The notes under the pieces: model-generated
Database searches by the model: none
What the model was told of the DNA's origin: nothing
Seen by the model: only the letters and a program-made list of their open reading frames with translations
Part shown: positions 54,931-64,000 of the stretch, piece by piece
Layout of the letters: each line of letters starts with the position of its first letter
How positions within the stretch are numbered: position 1 is the stretch's first letter
Made by a program: the position numbers and the translations under genes
DNA from: Camellia lanceoleosa
Lineage: Eukaryota > Streptophyta > Magnoliopsida > Ericales > Theaceae
Reading direction: 5' to 3'
DNA: 64,000 nt
Assembly (NCBI GenBank): GCA_025200525.1
Contig: JANUSC010000052.1
Span: 124,001 to 188,000 of the forward strand

Positions 54931-56463
54931 GGAATAACTAAAATTGTGGATTAACTGACAAAAAATGATAAAAGTACCACCAATTTTGTGTGTTAAGTAC
55001 TTATTAATTTAGGGAGTAAATGAGCATTTAAATGGTGTACCTAAAGTATGTGCTTTGGTCAGTTTACTTTTTTGAGGTGTGAATGCAAACTGTCAAATAA
55101 TATATCTATGCATTGAGTATCGTTTGATTGTGAGAAACCGTACCAATGCATTTAACTAAAGTTCTGTCTATGTGTTCTATTCTATGTAAGTCCGTTCAGT
55201 ATAAATGTTATATATATAGCTTTGCATTGAATTCCAAAAGCCTAGAAGCATATTAAATGTTACAATAATGTCATAAATCAAGAATTCAAAAAAAACAAAT
55301 AAGTCATACTTATGGCACCCGCCGCATTGGATGTTTAGGGGTGTAATATCATATGAGCTTTGGTATGAAATGAAGTTTCATTCGATCATGATTGCCAAGA
55401 TTTTGACAATACCAACACATTTAAGTAGACTTTGTTCTATAAGCCAACGTAAATGTTACACAGTACATACCTTTGCATTGGGTTTCCAAGTGCTTAGAAG
55501 TATATTAAGTTTTATTCTAGTACAATATTGTACACAGTACATACCTTTCCACATTTTCACATATTGTCATTGTGGAGATTTAGATCCTAGATTTTCTATA
55601 AGACCAAGTGAGCACCATGTTGGGGTTGGAGTGTGAAAGAAGCATGCACATATGATGGAGAAAGCTGGAATGAGAAGTGTTGTAAACTGATAATTAAAAT
55701 TTTATAATCCTCTCTCCATCTCATTTTATGTTTCCAACTCCCCATTTTTAAAAATTCATTTTATATGTCCTAGTTTCAGCAGTTAAAAAATTTTAACCAT
55801 TAGTTACTAAATTCAAACTATATTTAAATACAATTTCAATTACAATTGACATCCTTGCAATTTGTGTTTTGTAGATGGCTGTAACTTTTTGTTTACAATT
55901 TTTGTTTACAATGGAACTAATGGGTGTAATTTTTGTTGTGTAGATGGCTTTTGGCATTGACATGTGGATCTTTCATTTTTTTTTCGGGAAGATAATTCAC
56001 AGTTTTGCAAATTTGGAAAGTTTTTTGTCGTCCTCTACTTTTTGTGTGGAATTTAGATGAATCGTATATATAATTTTTGGCGGGGTACATAATACTTTTG
56101 GCTTGTATTAATTGCTCTGGTGGTATATATAGATTACCTTTTATCGTGGTACATATTACCTTGGTAATTTGTACCATGCCAAATGGTCATTACAATGCAT
56201 AGTATAGTAAAAATATTTTGTATATAGAGGACATTGTTTTGGTAATGTAGTTACTATGTATGACGTTATTATTTGTAATTGGAATATATATAGTTGGTTT
56301 GTATATAAGTTCACATTAGAAGGTGTACTTTTTTGTTTGATGGTTGTAAGTGAAATATGCATTATGGAATAGGTGATAATATATATATTGAATTGTTTGT
56401 ATACCTATTACAGGTTGCTGTGGATACATATAGGTTGTGAAAAAAAATATTAAAATGAAAAAA
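54931..56463. other. AT-rich stretch, probably internal to a CACTA-like family B element
   Basis: No coding motif. 55115-55275 is repeated imperfectly at 55365-55520 (ctttgcattgaattcc / ctttgcattgggtttcc, agaagcatattaa / agaagtatattaa). A left end starting CACTACAAGAAA for the right end at 57137 was looked for and not found. Confidence 0.35.
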
Positions 56464-57137
56464 GAAATAAATTTTTCGGCGACTAAGTATTTAGTAGCCA
56501 AAACGAATTGAAAATAGTTTTGGCCACTAATTGTTTTAGTAGCTAAAAAAGAAAAACACTTTTAGCGACTAAATATTTAGTAGCCAAAACGAATTAAAAA
56601 CAGTTTTGGCGACCAATGGTTTAGTAGCTAAAAAGAAAAACACTTTTGGCGACTAAATATTTAGTCGCCAAAACATAATTAAATATCATAGGCGACTAAC
56701 CTGTGTAGTAGCTAAACAAGAATCAACATTTTCGCGACTAAACATTTAGTAGCTAAAAGTATACTATTGGCGACTAAAAATTTGGTCGCCATAGATATTT
56801 GAAGTTTTCGCGACAAAAGATTTAGTAGCTGAAGATGTGAGTTAAATTAAAATAGTATCCTTTTGGGCGACTATTATGTTAGTCGCCAATTTCACTCATC
56901 AGCAACTAAGCCAATTTTAGTCGCTAATACTTTTTACTTTTGCCTACTAAAATATTAGTTTCCATTTTCTAGGACTTTTGGCAACTAAATTTTTTTAGTC
57001 GCCAATACCTTCACCGACAATGTACCCGTGACAAAGCTAGCGACCAAATTTTTTGGTCGGGAAAGTATTTCGGCGACTAAAAATCGTACTTTTGGCGACT
57101 AAAAAATTAGTCGCCACAAGTGTATTTTCTTGTAGTG
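56464..57137. mobile_element. CACTA-like family B, right-end fragment, second copy
   Basis: Dense subterminal repeats (ggcgactaaatatttagtcgc, gtagccaaaacg, tagtcgccacaag) ending ATTTTCTTGTAGTG at 57137. The last 30 bases match the end at 20592. No transposase in view. Confidence 0.6.
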
Positions 57138-57181
57138 ATAATTTATTATATTAAAGAATAGATATAGATAATAAAGATATA

Positions 57182-57567
57182 GGGTAAATTATGACGGTAG
57201 TCTCTGTATTTTAGTCTTCGTGTAATTTTAGTTTCTGCAATTTTAATTGGCTTGATTTTGACCTTAAATTATGACTTTGTTTCAATTTAGTTCAATTGAT
57301 TACAACTCTTATCAATTTTTTTTATAAGAAATACAAATATAAGTGGCATGTGTCAGATTTTTAAGAACTAAATTATAAACTTACTTAACTCAGTGAGTCA
57401 ATATCCACTAATTTAGTGATAATTTTCATCAAAATATTACCAACATTATCAATTGGACAAAATTGACATAAAGTCTAAAATTAACGGTCAAATTTGAGCC
57501 AATTAAAAGTATATGAACTAAACTAATATAAGGAGCAAAATGTAAGAATCATTAGTATAATTTGTCC
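57182..57567. mobile_element. Possible Mutator-type MITE
   Basis: Imperfect inverted ends: gggtaaattatgacggtag on the left and cattagtataatttgtcc on the right. Nine-base flanks aaagatata and aaaaatatt agree at seven positions. About 386 bp, no coding capacity. Confidence 0.4.
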
Positions 57568-57735
57568 AAAAATATTTGAATGTAGCCTACAAAGTTTTAT
57601 TTTGAAATTACTTTTCTAAATAATTTATTTCAAGGGCATTTGTTGTTTGTAAAAATGAATATTGTCTATGAGTACATGGTAGACTTTGTTGTTGTTATTT
57701 GTTTGATTCCCCGCATCACCATCACGATCAATATC
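57568..57735. other. Flank of the Tat-2 3' LTR
   Basis: AT-rich, then cgcatcaccatcacgatc; 57731-57735 (atatc) would be one target duplication of Tat-2. The other end is outside the window. Confidence 0.4.
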
Positions 57736-58282
57736 TGTGTGTGCTGATTTCCGACCACACTGCCAAGCGGGTACTCAGCTGGAGACCACTGGCAAAATAG
57801 ATTGTGCCCGAACAACCTGCCACAGAAAGATAAGACTCCGGCGGTAGTTCGTCCACCCGGGGGCACTCCGACGATCAAGTCAGTAATCAATATCTCTCAA
57901 AGATAACCAATTGTACTTAACTCACAAGCTAGAATACAAAAAGCGTACCTTAGATCCACGAGGGTGCCCTTCTTTTATAGCTAGCACTAACTTGATCCCT
58001 GTAGAAGCCTAGCTCCTCTTGGACTCTGACTCAATGCTTATCCTGGACTCTTCAATAGATAAAGATAAACTCCCTAAGAGCTTTATCCTTATCCAAGCTG
58101 AGGTCCTCTCCCATTCTAGGACTCTTGTTCCCTATCTGTTCATCTCGAATTTCGGTATCTCCGCAGATAACCTCGGCCTAGCTGAGATTACCTCGGCGTC
58201 AAGTCAAGGACACGTGGCACCTCGGCTGGCACTTCGGTGCCACCTTGGCCATGTGTTGCTAGCCAAAAAATATGTCCCCACA
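57736..58282 (-). repeat. 3' LTR of Tat-2
   Basis: 547 bp; reverse complement of the Tat-1 LTRs, from TGTGGGGACATA (58282) to CACACACA (57736). It has its own substitutions, for example a ttggctagcaac segment replacing part of the first 60 bases. Confidence 0.9.
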
Positions 58283-58294
58283 ACTACCCCCTAG

Positions 58295-59481
58295 GTTCTA
58301 TTACCTCGACATCTTGAGGTGATGGGACCTATATCGTCAAACCATATAGCATGTTGACTAAGCTGGCTCTATCCTTTATGGCCGAGGTCATCACTCGTTG
58401 GTTCCATATGTCCAAGTCTTGTAGTCTGTTTGCATCAATGCCTTAGAACCAGGAACCAAGTTTTTTCAAGTCTTTTTAACCGACATCGTTTCCTTACCCG
58501 TGGTCTTTGCTTCATTAAATCAAGAACTCCAAGAGTTTTTACACGCGTATGAGCTATCACGCACAGTAATTCAACCGTTTTTGCCACGCGTCTCTTCCCC
58601 ACTGAACCGTACCTGACACGCGCCATGAAGTCGCATCGCACTTGCGTGTGTTGTCTGACAAACACGTCGTCCTAGGCACACTAATTGTGATTTTCCGCCT
58701 TTTCGTGTTTTGACAAAATTACTTCCCTCTTTCTTTGTCTTTTCACTTCACATTTTCTGATTTCCCTTTCAAGCTTTTCTCTCTCTAAACCACCATTGTC
58801 ATCTTCTCAAAGCTTCTTGCAACCACTCCGTTTACTTCCTCCAGCGAAACATTTTGCTGCTCTTCTCCGCCCACTGCCACCGTCGTACTCCGGCGAACTC
58901 CATACCGACCTTACATTCTTTGGTAAGCCACTGCTTCTCTCTGTTTCGTTTTTTTTATTTACTCCGAACTCTATTACATTTGTACTCTGTTTTTATGAAT
59001 GTACTCAGTCTTCACTTTCGTTTTAAATTTCACCCTTCGTATGCTTAAACATGATCTGCTTCATCTGTTTTTGGGTATACACACACATTCACATGCTGTT
59101 CACACCTTTGATGTTCTTGATTTTTGCTTTTTGGGCTCTGAACCAAGTACAAATATTTGGTATTCTGCCACTGTCTTTGGCTTTGTATATTTGTATATTT
59201 TTTTGAAAAATATTCTTGAATTCCTTCTTACATCTGAATCATGCTTTTTGCCCAGTTTTCTTGTTGCCTTTTCCAGATTCTTGCCTTTAATTCTTGTTTC
59301 CATAGTCATAGGTTTGGGACTTGTTCTAGAACTTACAAACTTTAAGAAAAATTGAACAAAATCCCCTTAGATCCTCAAAAAATTCTTGCCCCAACATACG
59401 TTTAGGTTTTGCCGAGGTCCTTTAAATCTTAACAAACCACTTTTTTCTGAAATCCAACACCCTCCCCACTTAGCCGACGTC
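58295..59481 (+). promoter_or_regulatory. 5' leader and probable promoter region of the Tat-2 antisense gene
   Basis: Counterpart of 12008-13176. A CT-rich leader (ctctctctaaaccaccattg at about 58776) ends in the donor TTTG|GTAAGCC at 58923, matching the Tat-1 leader and its donor. The start codon used for the antisense protein is at 59482. A 118-codon frame (58999-59355) in the presumed 5'-UTR intron is not supported. Confidence 0.5.
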
Positions 59482-62400
59482 ATGGGTATGTTTAGGTGGA
59501 GGGTAAATACCCCAACTAAGTTAGAATACTTTAGGCAGGAGTTTGCCATCCCTGCCGATGTTCATCATAGGTTGGTTAGGGAGGAGGACTCCATCATGCC
59601 CAAAGACGACTCCATGCCCTTCCCAGTGGTAGCTTTCATAGAGTGTGGACTTAGGTTCCCTCTTGACATCCTTTTTCGAGAAGTCCTTCACTATTACTGT
59701 TACGACCCAAACCTGCCCCTATGGGTTTAGCACCGTAACCGGCCAATAATCCGAGATTACCGAAGGCCTGCTATGATGAAACGATAATACAAAGTCTGAG
59801 GGCATGGCGGAAGCCAATACAGTAAATAAACAATGTCCAATGAGCTGTGACAGTCTGTATGCCAAAAAGATTTATCATACATTTATACAGAACAGTATGC
59901 ATATCATATACAAACATTCAGTACAGGGATCAAGTCCCTATTAACTAGTACAGTGTAGTCTATACAGTAAACAAAACAGTACAGGAGGGGGAACACTAAA
60001 CACCCCTAAGCCATAGCTTGGCAGGTTCGGAACCTCGCAGTGAGGCACATTGGTTGGCTTGACAAAACTGGAAATACCCCGATGCCTCTAGCTTTGATCC
60101 GGTGCCTGTACACCTACATATATATATGAGCAGTGAGCTAAAGCCCAGTGAATAACATAAAGCGTAAAGGGGTTTAGAATGAATGTCCTTACAATAGTGA
60201 AAACAGTTCATTTCAATCAGTATTTCAGTTGTTCAGTACAATCAGTCATATGTGGTACATCCATTAGCATAACAGTACAGTAAGCAGTAGGTCTTAAAGA
60301 CCCAAACGATAATGATGGCCATCAATCGATGTGATAGTGGTCCTACGAGGAACCGACAGAGATCTCTGTAATAGTAACGATGCGATGAGGTGCTAAGGAT
60401 GCCACTGATGCAGATTCGAGAATATAGGACATACATTCATTCAATAAACAATATCGATTCGATGCTTCAAGATTCGATTTGAAGATAATCATTTTAAACA
60501 TATCTTTACACAATTGTTACTTCTGATTTACGGCTCTGATGAACTAGAGCGTCTCCTCGGGATGCCAACCCTATACAGTTAACAGTTTGAACACACACTA
60601 AGTTTCATAGTTGGGAAAGATAATAACTTAATCCCTAAATTTGCCTTGGTGTGTTCTACATCTATATCCTCTTTAAGATGCCTTAAATATGCCCTAGGAA
60701 TGCCTAGGATGGAAAGAGGATGCAAGGATGTATTCAGAAAACATTTTCAGAATTTTCAGTGAAAGCTTCGCTGAAGCCTTGAGTTTCCTTTCGGCGGATA
60801 TCTGACTTGATTCCCTCGGCGTCAACTTACCGCTTCGGCGGACCAAAAATCTTGGATAGGTGAAATTCACGCTCGACGGGCTCGGTAGCCGCCGGCGTAA
60901 GACACACGGTCCCGCTTGAGCGCCAAATACCCTCGGCCGAAATGATCAGATCAAAATCTTGGGAGCTCGATTTTTTCCGCCGGCGGCACTTCCTCGCCGG
61001 CGGATTACCAAAATCTGGAAATTCCAGATTTGAGTCCCAAGCTCAAAATCAAGTTTAAATGCAAAATTTTCTATCCTCTTGGGCCAAATTTCTGGAAAAC
61101 ATTTGTAAACACATAGAATAACATAATTCAAAGCTTAATTTGTGAAATCAAAGCCCAAGGGTGTTTAATTCAAACTCAATTTCGAACCAATTCCATGAAC
61201 ATGAAGAACATGCAAACATGGATGAATTTAAACCAATTTAGAGCTTCAAAGCTTGCTCAAATGAGCTCAAATCTTGCAAAACATGATGAAATCATGGATT
61301 ACTCTCAAAATATGGACATGCATGTGAGGAATTAAGAACTACAACCTCAAAACTTCAATATAAGTACATGCATGCAACAATTAAGCTTCAACACCACAAC
61401 TAGAGCCATAAATTGGCTCTAGACTTCAACTCACTCTAAACCATGCAAGAAATCAACTCAAAACACAAACAAGGAGGCAATGAATCTACCTTAAGTCTTG
61501 AATTAAAGGCATGGAGGCTCAATTATGCACTTAAGCTTCAATTTCTTCAAGATCACCAAGCAAAATGAGATGAAACCAAGCTCTCTCTCTCTCTCCTATC
61601 TCCCTCTCTAGTCGGCTAGAATCAAGAAGAATGGCTGATGAAAGTGTTGTTTCTAAGGATATAATCAAGCCTCAAGTATGGTATGAAGTGGGCCACTAAG
61701 TGGCACTAATGTAAATAAGCCAAACTTTGCATTTTATCAATATTTAATCTAATTTAATCATACCAAATCACATTTTAATTAAATACACCAGAAAATCACA
61801 TTATTTCTACAGATCATGGAACATCAATCAATTCCTGATTCGGCTGCCGATAAGGCCTTCAATTAACAGTTTAAACATAAACACTGAACAGATAATTAAA
61901 CAGCCAAACAGATAAAATGCAATTCAAACAGACTGAGCAATCAATTGAGTTTGATTTCAATCAATCGATTCGAGATTTCAATTACTTCAATTATCAGTCA
62001 CAATCAGTCTCAGTTTAGCCATTATCAGTAATTAATCGGTAATCAGTGTGAGGGTCATTACAATTACAAACTGAACCCAATGCAGCTTGCCATTAACTCT
62101 TACCGAGTTATCAATGGTATAATTGCCTTAGCCAAAAAAGAGAATGCTAGGGTTACCCTTGTCGACATCCAATACTGTTACACCATGTGCGGCCTGAAGT
62201 CAGAAAAGGGCTATATCTATTACCTTAAGCTGAGATCCACGGAATACAAACTTGTCGTCGACCTCCCAAACTCCAACAAGGGTGTTGGAGATGATTACTT
62301 CATCATCTCAGGCAATTGGGAGTTCCCACCAGATGATGACCTTCACCTCTATCCCTTAAGCAGAACAGTTTTCAGAGAGGGAGATGGTAAGAGCCAAGTG

Positions 62401-64000
62401 TCATCTTTACTTGCTTTCAAGTCTTTCTTACTTTGATATTTTTGTATGCTCTAACCTCTGTTTGTTTTTATTTTCCAGTTCTTCCTCAGCCACCTAAGGA
62501 CTTTCGCAAATCCTTCTATCCCAGCAAGGATTTCAAGAGGTTGTTGGGTTTGCCAGTTGTCCAGCAGAAAGCCCATTTGCTGCTCAACGTCATCCCGACT
62601 TACAAATCTGTACTTCCTGACGTTCCAAGAAAAAGCAAGTCTCCTCATTCAGCAACAACTCCTCAAGTTGAATCATCAAGGCCTGACCAAAGATCAACAT
62701 CTGGTCTTGTGGAGTAACCATCAACCTCTGCTCCACAATTGATCCCACGTTCTCAACACCAATGCCGACGTCGAGCTCCATTGTTCGCACCAGCAGGCAG
62801 GACCCGAAGCCGAAGACGTCGAAGTGCCGAGGTGTCCTCATACGATCCAGCCAACCCACCAATAGCTCTACCAGCAATCCGCCTTGGCACTAAAGTTACC
62901 GTTGCCATCTCCTCTGACGAAATGGGGCGAGAAAAGGCTATTGCTGAAGACTTTCTTGCCGACATCCCCAATGTCACCACAGTTCAATCTTCCCAGTCTT
63001 AGCCCAAGCTGAAACCAAAGAGGCTGAAAAAAGCCTAAGCCAAGAGAACGGTGACTCAGATCGACTCTGAGGACACCTTGCCAATCTCAAAAATGGCTGA
63101 GGCAGAAAAAAGTGTCTCTGCCACCGAAAAAAGGCCCGCAAAGGTTGCTTCCTCTGAATCCACCCGGTCAAAGAAGCTGAGGTCAAAGTCTGCTGCAACC
63201 TCAGAGTGCCTGAAGTTCGATGCCCCCTAGGCCCCTCCAATTACCATCGAGGACAAGCCAGTCAGAGTTGGCGACAGTGCGATTGCCATCGAAGTCGGCG
63301 TTGCCCTCTCTACTGCCTTACTCTTTCCAAAAGACCTCGAACGCAATGCCGAGGTTAGCGAATACAAAAATTTCGCTCTGCAGTTGCAGTACTTCGTACA
63401 AATAAGCCCCTAATACTTGGTACTTTGTGTTTCTTCCATACTTAGAGAGTTTTACTAACTTTGTTTTTTCCCTTTCTTCTAGGCGATCCAGCACGCCTAG
63501 TCCTGTGATGTAGGCCTTCGACATTAAGAAGAAGTTGACCCGCAAGACGAAGGAGGCTGCTGGCTTGCTCAAGACCATAAATAAGGTCGAGGCCAAGATG
63601 AAGACTTTGATAGATCAGGCCAAGGCAGCCAAACAAGCCCAAGACGAGGCCGAGGAGAGGGCAGGCACTGCTAAGGCCATTGCTGAGGTCCTAAAAGCCG
63701 AAAAGAAAGAGGCCGAAGCAAAAACTGCTGAAGCCCAAGCCGAGCTCCTAGTTTCCTTGGCCATGAAGGACGCCGAGATCAAAGCGGCGGATGAGAAGAC
63801 ATATGCCGAGGGGGCAACCGACGTCCGCGAGGAGTATAAGAAGCAAGTGAAATAGGCATGCAACAAGGGTTTCACCCTTGGTTGGATGGTTGCCTTAAAG
63901 GAGTTGGCTGTCCCCGAGGACTCAACTCTTCGAGATAATAGTCTCCTCGTCCTGCCATTTCGCCTCACTCCAAGCCAATCTGAGGACGAAGCTAAGTCCG
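59482..64000 (+). pseudogene. Antisense gene of Tat-2 (aORF), extends past the window
   Basis: Starts MGMFRWRVNTPTKLEYFRQE, with MPFPVVAFIECGLRFPLDIL and, across the nested solo LTR, KLNPMQLAINSYRVINGII; YIYYLKLRSTEYKL and NWEFPPDDDLHLYPLS follow. This N-terminal part resembles the PF04195 'putative gypsy type transposon' family (from memory). Intron 62387-62478 (G|GTAAGAG ... TTCCAG|TT) joins EGD to VLPQPPKDFRKSFYP. The basic, Pro/Ser-rich middle contains RTRSRRRR and MGREKAIAEDFLADIPN. A second intron is about 63396-63482, then an Ala/Glu/Lys coiled coil (63535-63850). Stops and one frameshift occur (for example 62715, 63001, 63500). Same layout as 9584-12007. Confidence 0.78.
59698..62062 (-). 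mobile_element. Solo LTR (2365 bp) inside the Tat-2 antisense gene
   Basis: TGTTACGACCC to GGTCATTACA with a perfect 5-bp duplication ATTAC (59693-59697 and 62063-62067). The antisense reading frame continues across the insertion point. The orientation is inferred from ends of the type TGTAATGACCC...GGGTCGTAACA and a TATA tract near 60120 on the minus strand. Long LTRs with such ends suggest a chromovirus (Tekay/Del) type, which is a guess. No internal domain is present. Confidence 0.8.

Larger units (their letters stand above)
57736..64000 (-). mobile_element. Ty3/gypsy Tat element (Tat-2), same family as Tat-1, right part outside the window
   Basis: The inverted LTR at 57736-58282 and the complement of the tract tagggggtagt at 58283-58294 match the 3' end of Tat-1. 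Inside, the antisense gene (plus strand) is homologous exon by exon to the one in Tat-1. Pol, gag and the 5' LTR would lie beyond 64000. A 2.4-kb solo LTR (59698-62062) interrupts it. Confidence 0.85.

Noticed and set aside
58999..59355. 118-codon frame upstream of the Tat-2 antisense start
   Set aside because: T-rich, lies in the presumed leader intron and has no counterpart in Tat-1.

Overview
This window looks like a repeat-rich intergenic region of a flowering plant, probably a eudicot. It is AT-rich and holds plant-type Ty3/gypsy and copia-like LTR elements, CACTA-like and MITE elements, spliced plant ascorbate-oxidase exons and a beta-amylase exon. No intact host gene was found. Everything that can be named is a transposable element, a relic of one, or a broken host gene. 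All identifications come from reading motifs and comparing parts of the window with each other; no database was searched.

Layout. 1-1560: end of a copia-like element and its LTR. 1941-3193: 3' half of an ascorbate oxidase pseudogene (AO1, minus). 3252-13734: complete but decayed Tat-lineage Ty3/gypsy element (plus; TSD GGAAG) with gag, protease, RT, two RNase H domains and integrase, followed by a gene in antisense. 13735-13960: upstream region of AO1. 14-25 kb: MITEs, two interleaved CACTA-like families, tandem and inverted repeats, microsatellites and one beta-amylase exon. 25190-26942: 5' half of a second ascorbate oxidase pseudogene (AO2, minus). 27-34.4 kb: duplicated AO flanks, a hAT-type MITE and a solo LTR that carries two further solo LTRs nested inside it. 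35.6-36.2 kb: tail of a LINE. 36842-40623 and 44817-48689: two very long solo LTRs of one family. 41067-about 54930: a second Tat-like element (minus, 5'-truncated). 57736-64000: a third Tat element (minus, same family as the first), running off the window and carrying a 2.4-kb solo LTR.

Common theme. All three Tat-like elements place one or more genes on the strand opposite to gag-pol, between integrase and the 3' LTR, so the antisense gene and pol converge tail to tail. In the first and third elements the antisense protein starts with a domain like the 'putative gypsy type transposon' family and ends in a coiled coil; its intron positions match between the two copies. In the second element the antisense protein is a plant-mobile-domain (PMD) protein with a Ser/Thr/Pro-rich middle and a coiled-coil tail. 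That element also carries a second antisense reading frame that I do not recognise, right next to its 3' LTR. Antisense ORFs in Tat elements are known; the two-gene arrangement and the shared intron positions are what most deserve follow-up.

Insertion order can be read in several places from target-site duplications: GGAAG, ATTAC, ATCCT, GTCTT, TATAGAAG, GTTGGTGA and TTTCAACAT are all perfect pairs.
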